From assembly GCA_020630435.1 (NCBI GenBank), contig JAHDBJ010000001.1:351104-415103 (forward strand): DNA of 64,000 nt, in the 5' to 3' direction. The position numbers were made by a program, and so were the translations under genes. This document shows, piece after piece, positions 1 to 8,423 of this stretch (the stretch's first letter is position 1; every line of letters begins with the position of its first letter). The DNA comes from Saprospiraceae bacterium (GTDB lineage Bacteria > Bacteroidota > Bacteroidia > Chitinophagales > Saprospiraceae). The notes beneath the pieces are model-generated. The model had not been told where the DNA came from, searched no databases, and worked only from the letters and a program-made list of their open reading frames with translations.

Positions 1-1
1 A

Positions 2-1318
2 CAGGACACCAAAGATTTTGACAAAACATTTGACGATACCTTGAGAGATATAGCCGTTACCAACAATGATATATTTTCGGTCAAGACGGAAGGCGGCGCT
101 AGGATTATTCTTTTTGATGAAATCAGTAACTTTATATCCGACAGTTCCAAACGTGGAGCGTTTTGTAAGGCTCTTATCAATAAGCTAGTGGATTTTAGTT
201 TTGAACATATTTTTTCTCAAAAATACGATTTCTTTGCTACTATATTTGAGTACCTCATCAAGGACTACAACAAAGACGGTGGAGGCAAATATGCGGAATA
301 TTATACCCCTCATGCGGTTGCCAAAATCATGGCAGCTATCCTTGTCAATACTTCCGTACAGAATGTTACTTGCTACGACCCATCTGCAGGTTCGGGGACG
401 CTACTCATGAATCTGGCTCATGCCATTGGGGAAGACCGTTGTACGATATACTCGCAGGACATTTCTCAAAAATCCTCTGGCTTGCTTCGGCTCAATTTGG
501 TGTTGAACAACTTGGTACATTCCATCTCTAATATCATACAAGGTGATACTATGTTATATCCTTATCATAAGGATAAAAACGGCAAATTGATGACCTTTGA
601 TTACATTGTTTCTAACCCACCCTTCAAGTTGGATTTTAGCGACACTAGGAAAAATTTGGACAGCAAAGAAAACCACGAACGCTTTTTTGCAGGGATTCCA
701 AAAACTCCCAAAAAAGCTGTAGATAAAATGGCGATTTATACGCTATTTTTGCAGCACATTATCCACTCGTTGAGCAAAAATGGCAAAGCAGCAATCGTCG
801 TACCAACAGGATTTATTACGGCTCAAACAGGCATAGATAAGAAGATAAGAAAATACTTGGTCGAAAAGAAAATGCTCGCAGGTGTGGTTTCTATGCCAAG
901 CAATATTTTTGCGAGAACAGGTACAAATGTATCTATTCTTTTTTTGGATAAAAGCAATACAGAGGGGAAGGTCGTCCTCTTGGATGCTTCTAACTTAGGC
1001 GAAAAAGTAAAGGAGGACAAAAACCAAAAAACGGTCTTACAGCCCCAAGAAGAACAAAAAATCATTGACACCTTCAACAATAAAGTAGCGGAAGACGACT
1101 TCTCCGTACTGGTTAGCTATGAGGATATTGCAGCCAAAAACTACTCCCTAAGTGCAGGGCAGTATTTTGAGGTAAAGATTGAGTATATAGATATTACACA
1201 AGAAGAGTTTAAAACCAAAATGACCACCTTTACCAATGACTTAGACAGCCTTTTTGCGGAATCTAAAAAATTGGAAAAAGAGATTAAAGAGAATTTAAAA
1301 GGGTTGAAGTATGAGTAA
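2..1318 (+). CDS. hsdM: Type I restriction-modification methyltransferase subunit HsdM (5' end outside window)
   Basis: N6-adenine methyltransferase subunit of a type I restriction-modification enzyme; with HsdS it methylates the recognition site and forms the core of the restriction complex. The reading frame is open to the left edge, so the N-terminus is missing; an internal TTG at 41 is not a convincing start. Visible are the HsdM 'YYTP' segment, the SAM-binding motif DPSAGSG (DNA about 377-397) and the catalytic NPPF motif (about 614-625). It overlaps hsdS by 8 bp, so the two are translationally coupled. HsdR is not in the window and may lie to the left. Confidence 0.93.
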   Translation, partial: QDTKDFDKTFDDTLRDIAVTNNDIFSVKTEGGARIILFDEISNFISDSSKRGAFCKALINKLVDFSFEHIFSQKYDFFATIFEYLIKDYNKDGGGKYAEYYTPHAVAKIMAAILVNTSVQNVTCYDPSAGSGTLLMNLAHAIGEDRCTIYSQDISQKSSGLLRLNLVLNNLVHSISNIIQGDTMLYPYHKDKNGKLMTFDYIVSNPPFKLDFSDTRKNLDSKENHERFFAGIPKTPKKAVDKMAIYTLFLQHIIHSLSKNGKAAIVVPTGFITAQTGIDKKIRKYLVEKKMLAGVVSMPSNIFARTGTNVSILFLDKSNTEGKVVLLDASNLGEKVKEDKNQKTVLQPQEEQKIIDTFNNKVAEDDFSVLVSYEDIAAKNYSLSAGQYFEVKIEYIDITQEEFKTKMTTFTNDLDSLFAESKKLEKEIKENLKGLKYE

Positions 1319-2522
1319 AAATATTAGACTGGGTAAAGTGGTTGAATATTCTGGAAAAAGAATTAGTATTAATGAAATTACTCTTGATGAGTTTATCACA
1401 ACAGATAATATTCTACAAAATAAAACTGGAATAAAAAAGGCTACAAATTTACCACCTCAAAATGGTAATGTAACCTTCTATGATATTGGAGATATACTTG
1501 TAGCAAACATTAGACCTTATTTAAAAAAAATTTGGTTTGCTGATAGAAGTGGAGGAGCTTCTGCTGACGTATTAGTATTTAAAGTAAATAAAGAATTTAC
1601 GCCCAAATATGTATATTATAATTTATTTAAAGATGATTTTTTTTATCACATGGTACGGGGTTCTAAAGGTACTAAGATGCCACGTGGAGACAAAAAACAA
1701 ATTTTAGATTTTATTGTTCCTGACAAACCTCTACCCATCCAAAAAAAAATAGCCGCTGTTCTTTCCTCTTTAGATGCCAAGATAGAGTTGAACAACCGCA
1801 TCAACAAGGAATTGGAAAGCATGGCGAAGCTGTTGTATGATTATTGGTTTGTGCATTTTGATTTTCCTGATAAAGATGGCAAACCTTACAAAACTTCAGG
1901 CGGAAAGATGGTCTATAATGAAGCCTTGAAGAGAGAGATACCTGAGGGGTGGGAAGATGGTACATTATTAGATATTGCCATCTTTACAAACGGTTTGGCT
2001 TGCCAAAAACATCGTCCAACTAATAAGGAATACCTAAAGGTCATTAAAATTAAAGAGATGCGAAGCGGTTTTTCTTCTAGGACTGAAAGAGTCAAAAAAA
2101 ATATTCCTGCAAAACTTATAGTTCAAAATGGTGATGTATTATTTTCATGGTCAGCATCTTTAGAAGTAATGATTTGGGCTAATGGTATTGGTGCGTTAAA
2201 TCAGCATATCTTCAAGGTTACATCTGAAAAATATCCGAGAACATATTATTATTATGAGCTTCTAAACTATTTGCAACATTTCAAAATGATAGCAAATCTA
2301 AGAAAAACAACAATGGGACATATAACACAAGACCATTTGAAACAAAGCAGAATAGTTATTCCGCCAACTGACTTAATAAAAAAGCTAGATAAGCTGATAG
2401 AACCAGTACTAGAAAAAATAATAAAAAACCAACAAGAAAACCAAGAACTCACATCTTTACGAGATTGGCTATTGCCGATGCTGATGAATGGTCAGGTGGT
2501 GGTGGGTAGTGAGGAGGGTTAA
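1311..2522 (+). CDS. hsdS: Type I restriction-modification specificity subunit HsdS
   Basis: DNA sequence-recognition subunit of the type I system. The 403-residue protein has the usual two-target-domain layout: a first variable domain (about residues 1-135), a conserved central helical spacer ending in a KLLYDYWFVHFDFPD-type segment (about 170-188), a second variable domain (about 215-350), and a C-terminal conserved helix followed by LRDWLLPMLMNGQV. It starts inside the end of hsdM. The last 30 bases of the gene are strikingly G-rich for this AT-rich region. A defence-type promoter for the next cassette begins only 17 bp after the stop. Confidence 0.92.
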   Translation: MSKNIRLGKVVEYSGKRISINEITLDEFITTDNILQNKTGIKKATNLPPQNGNVTFYDIGDILVANIRPYLKKIWFADRSGGASADVLVFKVNKEFTPKYVYYNLFKDDFFYHMVRGSKGTKMPRGDKKQILDFIVPDKPLPIQKKIAAVLSSLDAKIELNNRINKELESMAKLLYDYWFVHFDFPDKDGKPYKTSGGKMVYNEALKREIPEGWEDGTLLDIAIFTNGLACQKHRPTNKEYLKVIKIKEMRSGFSSRTERVKKNIPAKLIVQNGDVLFSWSASLEVMIWANGIGALNQHIFKVTSEKYPRTYYYYELLNYLQHFKMIANLRKTTMGHITQDHLKQSRIVIPPTDLIKKLDKLIEPVLEKIIKNQQENQELTSLRDWLLPMLMNGQVVVGSEEG

Positions 2523-2538
2523 TGTTGTAATCTTTGTA

Positions 2539-2568
2539 TTGGATTTTTCTAAAAAATAGTTACTTTTG
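2539..2568 (+). promoter_or_regulatory. Bacteroidota-type promoter for the toxin gene
   Basis: TTG at 2539-2541, a 19-bp spacer, then TACTTTTG at 2561-2568, which fits the primary-sigma consensus of Bacteroidota (TTG-N19/20-TAnnTTTG). It lies 52 bp upstream of the start codon at 2621. Confidence 0.65.
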
Positions 2569-2620
2569 AAAATAAAACTATCACAATCTTTTCCCAACTC
2601 AGAATATAGCGAGGCATAAC

Positions 2621-3175
2621 ATGAATACTATAGGATATAACACTGTTAGAGATGATGAAAACCCTGACTATATTGAAGATTATGGCCCCTTTAAATGTAC
2701 AAGAGGAGATGCTTGGTTAGGACATGGATATTATTTTTGGGAAGAAGATGAAGAGATGTTCTATGCCCACAAGTGGGGAGTAGAATCTTGCGATAATTCT
2801 TATGTCATTTGTTCTGCTGATTTGAACTTACCCAAAATGCTAGATTTATCAGGTAGTGTAACAGACAGAAGCACTCTAAAGGAACTAATAACAGTTATCA
2901 AAGAGTTGGATAAAAAATATGATAAAAACTTATTGACAGTAGGGAAAGCAATTGAGTTATTAAAAGAAATCAATAAACGCCCAAATTATAAAGGGGTTTT
3001 TGACTTTGACTCTATACGAGCACAAGATGATCCCTATGCCACTAGAATACCTATCCCCTATACAAGCGAAACAAGTTCGGCACTAAATTTGAACCCAAGA
3101 GTACAAATATGTGTTTTTAATAAAGGAGATACGATAAAGAACTATAAAATCGTTTATCCAGAAGATTACTTATAA
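2621..3175 (+). CDS. Predicted ADP-ribosyltransferase-like toxin of a CmdTAC-type module
   Basis: Protein of 184 residues. The segment WLGHGYYFWEED followed by a helix with A-x-x-W (about residues 32-56) resembles the central strand-helix of small ADP-ribosyltransferase-fold toxins, in which a 'GxYFW' block supplies the conserved Tyr. The N-terminal GYNTV would take the place of the usual YHG-type strand, so the canonical His is not obvious. Assignment rests mainly on context: it is followed by a small gene and a SecB-like chaperone, the order toxin-antitoxin-chaperone of CmdTAC, where CmdT ADP-ribosylates mRNA during phage infection. It has its own promoter. A function as toxin is inference; an unrelated DUF is possible. 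Confidence 0.6.
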   Translation: MNTIGYNTVRDDENPDYIEDYGPFKCTRGDAWLGHGYYFWEEDEEMFYAHKWGVESCDNSYVICSADLNLPKMLDLSGSVTDRSTLKELITVIKELDKKYDKNLLTVGKAIELLKEINKRPNYKGVFDFDSIRAQDDPYATRIPIPYTSETSSALNLNPRVQICVFNKGDTIKNYKIVYPEDYL

Positions 3176-3179
3176 TTAC

Positions 3180-3210
3180 TTGTTAATCCAAGTTAATTCT
3201 TATAGTTTTG
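3180..3210 (+). promoter_or_regulatory. Second promoter, for the antitoxin-chaperone pair
   Basis: TTG at 3180-3182, a 20-bp spacer, then TAGTTTTG at 3203-3210. It starts 5 bp after the toxin stop codon and lies 20 bp before the next start codon. A separate promoter would let antitoxin and chaperone be made in excess over the toxin. Confidence 0.65.
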
Positions 3211-3230
3211 TAAGATAGAAAACAGTAACC

Positions 3231-3563
3231 ATGAAAGAAAAGAAGAATACACCAACACCAGCAGAACTGCTGAGAAATTATTTCTTAACAGAGTCTCAAG
3301 AGGTTATTGATGCCGACTGGAACGCCGTAAAAGACTTAGAGTGTGGAGGTGTTTTAGTTGAAGATTTTCTTAATAGTATGGATGATAGTCTTGTTATTTC
3401 AAACGAGCCTATTGAGATAAATCAACCTGACTTTTTCGATTTCAATCGTGTTTATAATACGATGGTAAGTGCATTTTTTAGTGCTAGTGAACTAGAAAAT
3501 AACTTAGATTATAATAGTCAACCACCAAGTAAAGAGGAATTAAGATTAGCTAATGCAGCTTAA
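3231..3563 (+). CDS. Small acidic protein, candidate antitoxin (CmdA-like position)
   Basis: Protein of 110 residues, acidic, without membrane segments or a recognisable DNA-binding motif. It lies between the toxin candidate and the SecB-like chaperone gene and ends 12 bp before the latter. In toxin-antitoxin-chaperone systems the antitoxin is unstable and carries a chaperone-addiction segment, usually at the C-terminus; the C-terminal 25 residues here look polar and unstructured, which would be compatible. I do not recognise the family from sequence, so antitoxin is an inference from gene order and size. Confidence 0.5.
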   Translation: MKEKKNTPTPAELLRNYFLTESQEVIDADWNAVKDLECGGVLVEDFLNSMDDSLVISNEPIEINQPDFFDFNRVYNTMVSAFFSASELENNLDYNSQPPSKEELRLANAA

Positions 3564-3575
3564 AATCATGTCCTT

Positions 3576-3992
3576 ATGAAAATACAATTTAAGTCTGCAC
3601 AAGTAAGTCAAACTCAACTAAGAAAATTTACTGCCCAAGAAATAGCGAGACAAAAAAACAGAAAAAATTCTTTTAATTTTGAATATCGCTCGTTCTGTAA
3701 TAACAAAAAAGATAAAATTTTCTTTGTAGAGTTTCGGGTGGTTATCAATCATCCTGCTGATTTCATTTTGCAAGTAACCTATATTGCTCAATTTGAGACA
3801 AGCGATCCTATACCTGATAATTTTGAAAATTCCTTTTTTATAAATATCAATGCTCCTGCTATTGCATTTCCTTATTTGAGAAGCTTTGTGTCAACATTTA
3901 CATTGAATGCAGGGTATCAACCTATCATATTACCTACTATAAATTTTATGGAAACGCCAAAAGGAAAAAAGATTTTAGCATTGAATAAATAG
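3576..3992 (+). CDS. SecB-like chaperone (CmdC-like)
   Basis: Protein of 138 residues. The C-terminal half carries the SecB-family signature: INAPAIAFPYLRSFVSTFTL, then NAGYQPIILPTINF (about residues 88-125), which parallels the family pattern with PY-R at the oligomer helix and LPPINF near the C-terminus. The gene follows the antitoxin candidate by 12 bp, so this is more likely the dedicated chaperone of a toxin-antitoxin-chaperone module than a general export SecB. Its expected role is to hold the antitoxin and release it when captured by a phage capsid protein, as known for CmdC. It is followed by the phage regulatory cassette at 4052. Confidence 0.8.
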   Translation: MKIQFKSAQVSQTQLRKFTAQEIARQKNRKNSFNFEYRSFCNNKKDKIFFVEFRVVINHPADFILQVTYIAQFETSDPIPDNFENSFFININAPAIAFPYLRSFVSTFTLNAGYQPIILPTINFMETPKGKKILALNK

Positions 3993-4051
3993 TTCATTAA
4001 GTATTATAATACTTTAATATATTCTAGTAAGTATTGATTATTAAACAGTAC

Positions 4052-4082
4052 TTGCTCCCCTAAAAAATAATTCTTATATTTG
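4052..4082 (+). promoter_or_regulatory. Type-1 cassette promoter, copy 1 (phage packaging operon)
   Basis: TTG at 4052-4054, 20-bp spacer, TATATTTG at 4075-4082: an exact match to the Bacteroidota promoter. The whole stretch CTTGCTCCCCTAAAAAATAA onward is repeated at 11637 with few changes, again directly before a phage operon. Confidence 0.75.
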
Positions 4083-4093
4083 GGGTATTCACT

Positions 4094-4147
4094 AAGCTCA
4101 ATCATGCTTTGTTTTTTTGAAGAAACAGGCGTGATTGGGCTTTTTTT
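4094..4147 (+). terminator. Terminator-like leader hairpin downstream of the promoter, copy 1
   Basis: Left arm GCTCAATCATGC (4096-4107) pairs with GCGTGATTGGGC (4129-4140) through Watson-Crick and G-U pairs, followed by seven T (4141-4147). It lies 14 bp after the -7 element and so inside the leader of the operon starting at 4237. It could stop upstream transcription, attenuate the phage operon, or be an antitermination target. Confidence 0.75.
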
Positions 4148-4236
4148 GTGTTAACTCAACGGTGAAGGTAAATTTTTAATAAAGATTTAATAAAAACAGA
4201 CTATTTAAATATTAGAGAAAACTAAAAAACTTGAAC

Positions 4237-5679
4237 ATGGAATTTAAAGACACAAACCCTGTAGAGGGCGTGGTTCAGCGTGTTCGGTCGAGGGTATTGA
4301 AGACCGAGCCAATTAATTGGCGAACGGCACGCTGGCTACAAAATGAAAGTTTGAAAGACATTGACCAAGCGTCAATGGACAAACTCAAAGTCTCAATGGT
4401 CAAAAACAATTTTGTCATGCCTTTCAATGTGTGGCAAGAAGACGAATCCACGATTTGGATTTTGGATGGACATCATCGACAAAAAGCACTTGATGATATT
4501 ATAAAAAACGGAGTTTTAATTGATGGACAAGTTAAATTCATCGAAGTACCAGAGCTGCTCCCTGCCACCTTCATTGATTGTGCCGACAAAAAAGAAGCTG
4601 CCAAACTCGTACTGATTTACTCCTCCATCTATGCCAAAATCCAAAACGCTGGACTGGATGAGTTTTTGAAGATGCACCAGATTGAATTTGAGGAGGTCAA
4701 ACTAGAAATTGACTTGCCCGATTTTTCAATGCCTCGCTTTGAGCAAAAGTTTAACCCACTAGAACTAGATGAAGACGAGGACTTTTACGAAGCGGAAGAT
4801 ATTGAACTAAGTGATATTGTGGTTAAGCGTGGGGATATCTTCCTACTCAATCAACACAAACTCTACTGTGGTGATTATTTCAACAAAGAAGTCTGGGTAT
4901 TTCTACTTGAAGAATTAGGTGGTAAAAAAGCAGATGTCGTATTCACTGACCCTCCCTATAACCTCCCTGCGGATTATATCGGCAACAAGGGCGAAACCAA
5001 GCACGATGATTTTGCGATGGCTAAAGGTGAGATGACTGACCATGAGTTTAAGGACTTTTTGAAAGATGTCATGCAGACGGCTGCGGATTTGACTAAGGAC
5101 GGTGCCATTCATTATATCTGTATGGACTTTCGCCATGCTTGGCATATGTGTCAAGCGGGATTTGAAGTCTATGGAAGTTATGACCCTAAACAGCTTTGTG
5201 TGTGGAACAAATCCAATGGAGCAAACGGTTCATTTTATAGAGCTAAGCACGAGTTGATTTTTTGCTACAAATCAGGTACTGCCAAACACTTTTCCAAGCT
5301 AGAGCTGAAAGACAGGGTTCGGTACAATGTGTGGGACTATCCATCCGCTGGTTCGTTTAGTAATCCTGATAGAGATATGATTAAGGAGCATCCCACCCCA
5401 AAACCCGTATCGATGGTCATCGATGCCCTTGAAGATGTGAGCGAACCTCAACACTTGGTCTTAGATTTCTTTTTGGGTTCTGGAACAACTTTAATTGCTG
5501 CGGACTTTGCCAATCGGATTTGCTATGGTACAGAAATCGAACCGAAGCATTGTCAAACCATTATCCGACGATATGTCAAGCATTGTCAGAAACAGGGCAA
5601 GGAATTGAAGTTTAGCCACCTAAATGGGGATTTAAGCCTTGAAGATATTATTAAACCAAAAACACTAGAAAATGTCTAA
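4237..5679 (+). CDS. ParB-like domain fused to a beta-class adenine DNA methyltransferase
   Basis: Protein of 480 residues from the ATG at 4237 (a TTG two codons earlier is less likely). The N-terminal ParB/sulfiredoxin-like domain has the signature ILDGHHRQKAL (about residues 74-84). The C-terminal part is an N6-adenine/N4-cytosine methyltransferase with DPPYN (about 237) before the SAM motif DFFLGSGTT (about 410), the motif order of the beta class. Such proteins are common near phage terminase genes and probably methylate phage DNA against host restriction, possibly with a packaging-related role for the ParB domain. It overlaps the next gene by 8 bp and is the first gene behind the type-1 cassette. 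Confidence 0.88.
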   Translation: MEFKDTNPVEGVVQRVRSRVLKTEPINWRTARWLQNESLKDIDQASMDKLKVSMVKNNFVMPFNVWQEDESTIWILDGHHRQKALDDIIKNGVLIDGQVKFIEVPELLPATFIDCADKKEAAKLVLIYSSIYAKIQNAGLDEFLKMHQIEFEEVKLEIDLPDFSMPRFEQKFNPLELDEDEDFYEAEDIELSDIVVKRGDIFLLNQHKLYCGDYFNKEVWVFLLEELGGKKADVVFTDPPYNLPADYIGNKGETKHDDFAMAKGEMTDHEFKDFLKDVMQTAADLTKDGAIHYICMDFRHAWHMCQAGFEVYGSYDPKQLCVWNKSNGANGSFYRAKHELIFCYKSGTAKHFSKLELKDRVRYNVWDYPSAGSFSNPDRDMIKEHPTPKPVSMVIDALEDVSEPQHLVLDFFLGSGTTLIAADFANRICYGTEIEPKHCQTIIRRYVKHCQKQGKELKFSHLNGDLSLEDIIKPKTLENV

Positions 5680-6172
5680 GAAACAATGTAAAAAAGATGA
5701 AAAGCTAAGACGGGTGCAGCATGTCGCTCATTGGATGATTAAGGGGCATTCCTCTACCGAGATTGTCAAGAATATTTCTCAACAATGGGAGATTACAGAG
5801 CGACAGGCTAAAAACTATATTCGCTTTGCCTATGACTTTATGTATGAAGATGTGGTCAAGAAAACGAAGGATAGCATGGCATTCCATCAAAAGGCTCGGC
5901 TTACTCGTTATCAGGAGCTTCAACTCTCGATGGCTAAAATTCACAAATCGTCCATGTCGGAGAAGGATAAATATAGTGCGATACTTCAGATTGAGAAGCA
6001 GCTACTTGAACTCCTCAAAGACATGGGCAAACTCGATGGACTCTATGTGGAGAAAAAGGAGTTGAGCGGTCCAGGAGGAGAAGCTCTACAAATTACGGGT
6101 TTTGTCATCAATGAAATTGCAGCGAGGAATGGCAGCGAGTTTCAAAAGACTAGGACTAAGAAAAAAGCCTAA
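5672..6172 (+). CDS. Phage terminase small subunit (probable)
   Basis: Protein of 166 residues. The N-terminal half is helical and basic with a helix-turn-helix-like segment (about residues 25-55: STEIVKNISQQWEITERQAKNYI), followed by a helical oligomerisation region. The C-terminal GPGGEALQITGFVI segment resembles the C-termini of many small terminase subunits. It overlaps the methyltransferase gene and lies 3 bp before the large terminase gene. Its expected role is recognition of the packaging site and recruitment of the large subunit. Confidence 0.8.
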   Translation: MSKKQCKKDEKLRRVQHVAHWMIKGHSSTEIVKNISQQWEITERQAKNYIRFAYDFMYEDVVKKTKDSMAFHQKARLTRYQELQLSMAKIHKSSMSEKDKYSAILQIEKQLLELLKDMGKLDGLYVEKKELSGPGGEALQITGFVINEIAARNGSEFQKTRTKKKA

Positions 6173-6175
6173 TCA

Positions 6176-7534
6176 ATGAAACCTCAAATCGAATTGCTGC
6201 CCAAACAATTGAGGGCATTCAAATACTGGCATGATACGTTGACCAAAGTCATCGTCTATGGTGGTGCAAAAGGCTCTGCAAAGTCCTTCTTGGGCTGTAA
6301 TTTGATTTTTATGGATGCCCTTACTCGTCCAGGTACGCATTACTTCATCGCTCGGAAGCAACTCAATGATTTGAGAAACCACACTCGCCCGTCGATTCGG
6401 GAATGGTTCAATGTGGCAGGAATTCCCATTGATACCTATTCCCGATTTGATGGTAGGGATAACTTCTATGAATTACATAATGGTTCACGGATTTACCTCA
6501 TTGATGCCAAAGACTTACCCAGTGACCCCCTGTTTGAACGCTTCGGGAGTATGCAAATTACAAGGGGATGGATTGAAGAAGGTGGACAGTTCAATTATCA
6601 TGCTTATGCCAATCTGCTCTTGAGCATAGGACGGTGGCAGAACACCCCCGATTTTATTGGTAAGCTGCTCATCACTTGTAATCCGAAAAAGAATTTTTTA
6701 TACCATGATTTTTATAAACCTTTTAAGGAGGGAAAATTAGAAGCGGACAAACAGTTTATCCAATCCTTTGCTTGGGAAAATCCCTTTTTGACGGAGGATT
6801 ATATCAACACCCTCAAAAACACCAAAGACGAGACCACTCGACAGCGCCTTTTTCATGGCAATTGGGATTATGATAATGACCCCACCAAACTCTGTGATTA
6901 TGATGCCATCCTCAATAGTTTTGACAATATCCATGTCCGAAGAGGTGAGACTCGCATCACCGCCGATATTGCCACGCATGGCAATGATGATTTGGTGATT
7001 TGTGTTTGGATGGGAAGGCTACTGATAGATATTGAACGGCTGCCCATCAGCGGAGGGAAGCAAATCATCGGAGCATTAAACCGAATGCGAAAGAAGTATA
7101 ATATTCCTCCCTCCCATATCATTTATGATGCTGATGGAGTGGGAAATTTTATTGGTAAAAAAGGTGGCTTTATTGAGCAAGCCAAACCCTTTAATAATAA
7201 TGGTCGCCCTAGCATTGTCAAAAAAGAAGGCTATCGCAATTTAAAAGCCTATTGTGCGTATTTATTCGCTGAACAAATCAATGAGAACAATTATTACTTT
7301 TTTGCCCTAGCCGATGATGAACATTGGAAAGAAAAAGCCATCCAAGAGATTGACCAACTCAAAAGCATCCATACCGATGATGATTTGAAAAATCTTGACA
7401 TCGTTCCAAAGAAGCAGATTAAAAACATACTCAATCGTAGTCCTGATTTTCTGGACTGCTGCATCATGAATGAATACTTTGACATCGTTCCTAAAAATAC
7501 CTACAAAGGAATTTATGGCTATGACCACGTTTAA
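6176..7534 (+). CDS. Phage terminase large subunit
   Basis: ATP-driven DNA packaging motor and nuclease, 452 residues. The Walker A motif is GGAKGSAKS (residues 29-37) and the Walker B-like acidic pair is in RGWIEEGG (about 130-137). The nuclease half contains the acidic strand TADIATHGNDDLVIC (about 261-275) and IIYDADGVGNFIG (about 315-328). The size is normal for the family. The gene starts just after the small-subunit stop. It is separated from the portal gene (32840) by about 25 kb, which is unusual because the two are commonly adjacent. Confidence 0.93.
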   Translation: MKPQIELLPKQLRAFKYWHDTLTKVIVYGGAKGSAKSFLGCNLIFMDALTRPGTHYFIARKQLNDLRNHTRPSIREWFNVAGIPIDTYSRFDGRDNFYELHNGSRIYLIDAKDLPSDPLFERFGSMQITRGWIEEGGQFNYHAYANLLLSIGRWQNTPDFIGKLLITCNPKKNFLYHDFYKPFKEGKLEADKQFIQSFAWENPFLTEDYINTLKNTKDETTRQRLFHGNWDYDNDPTKLCDYDAILNSFDNIHVRRGETRITADIATHGNDDLVICVWMGRLLIDIERLPISGGKQIIGALNRMRKKYNIPPSHIIYDADGVGNFIGKKGGFIEQAKPFNNNGRPSIVKKEGYRNLKAYCAYLFAEQINENNYYFFALADDEHWKEKAIQEIDQLKSIHTDDDLKNLDIVPKKQIKNILNRSPDFLDCCIMNEYFDIVPKNTYKGIYGYDHV

Positions 7535-7565
7535 TTTTTTTTAAAAATAAAAGACTAATAAAGAC

Positions 7566-8423
7566 ATGAAATCAATCAAACTACCTCAAAAACTCAGTCA
7601 AATGACCCTAGGGCAGTTACTCGCTCTAAGGGAGTATTATTTGTATTTGAAAGATTATGAGGGTAATGAAAATGGTGGAGGAACACCCTTACCTCAAGCT
7701 CGTTTGACGAGCTTCATTCAAGCGATTATGAGTTTGACGGGTATTTCCTCGTTTAAGATGAGAAGTTTACAATACGAGCAAATCAAAGCCATCAAAGGAC
7801 AGATTAATCAACTCTTTGCTCGGGTGCTTCAAGAGTATATTGCGATTTGTGGGAGTAATAATTCTTCTTTTGAATCTTTTAAAAATAATGTCCTTCAAAA
7901 GTTCACTTGTTCGCCCTATGAGCCGCACGAATTAGAAGGCTTTGCCCTCGATATAGAACAAAAAATCCAAGTCCGAAAGAATAAGAAACGACTCAAAGAA
8001 AAGAAGGTTTATCACATTCCTGATAAGCCAGAGCAACTTCCTTGTCAATTTTGGTTTTGGTTCTTGGATAGCGTGCCTGATAAAGTGGTGCAGTATCGAA
8101 AAGACAACAGCCCTTGGGAAGAATGGGCATTGATACTCCCTAGCCTTGCTCGTATCGCTTGGGCAAAAGATGAGCCTTTATTCATTCCCAATATCTCCAA
8201 TGAAACGGTGGTCAACCTAGAAGCCGTCCACCGCCATGAGCGCATCTTTGTTCATCTCAATGCTTTAGATGCCGTTCAAGCCTTCGGTTTTTTTTTGACT
8301 ACGCTAGAGGGTTTGTCAATGAAAAGCGATTCCCTTACCTCTTTGCTAAGGTTCAACACGAAAGCAACCAAGCCGAAGAACGAGAAAAACACGCCAAAAG
8401 ATGGGGATACAAAGGCTACATGA
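7566..8423 (+). CDS. Tail-assembly chaperone, short (G-like) product
   Basis: Protein of 285 residues in the zero frame. The middle part carries a pattern seen in Bacteroidota phage tail-assembly chaperones: a 'LPSLARIAW-x-E' helix followed by an A-x-x-FGFF block (about residues 205-243). A run of nine T (8288-8296) lies exactly after this block. Beyond it the zero frame becomes polar and low in complexity, while the -1 frame continues with protein-like sequence into 8623. This is the arrangement of the lambda G/GT pair. The family assignment is from pattern rather than a search. Confidence 0.65.
   Translation: MKSIKLPQKLSQMTLGQLLALREYYLYLKDYEGNENGGGTPLPQARLTSFIQAIMSLTGISSFKMRSLQYEQIKAIKGQINQLFARVLQEYIAICGSNNSSFESFKNNVLQKFTCSPYEPHELEGFALDIEQKIQVRKNKKRLKEKKVYHIPDKPEQLPCQFWFWFLDSVPDKVVQYRKDNSPWEEWALILPSLARIAWAKDEPLFIPNISNETVVNLEAVHRHERIFVHLNALDAVQAFGFFLTTLEGLSMKSDSLTSLLRFNTKATKPKNEKNTPKDGDTKAT
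8288..8296 (+). promoter_or_regulatory. Slippery T9 run, predicted -1 frameshift site
   Basis: Codons read GGT TTT TTT TTG in the zero frame; a -1 slip gives GGT TTT TTT TTT GAC and enters a frame with no stop until 8623. Ribosomal slippage or transcriptional slippage could both work here. A sequencing or natural indel is the alternative. Confidence 0.65.

Noticed and set aside
3576..3992. General protein-export chaperone SecB
   Set aside because: The gene sits 12 bp behind a small gene in a toxin-type cassette next to a restriction system, so a dedicated TA chaperone is more likely than a housekeeping SecB.
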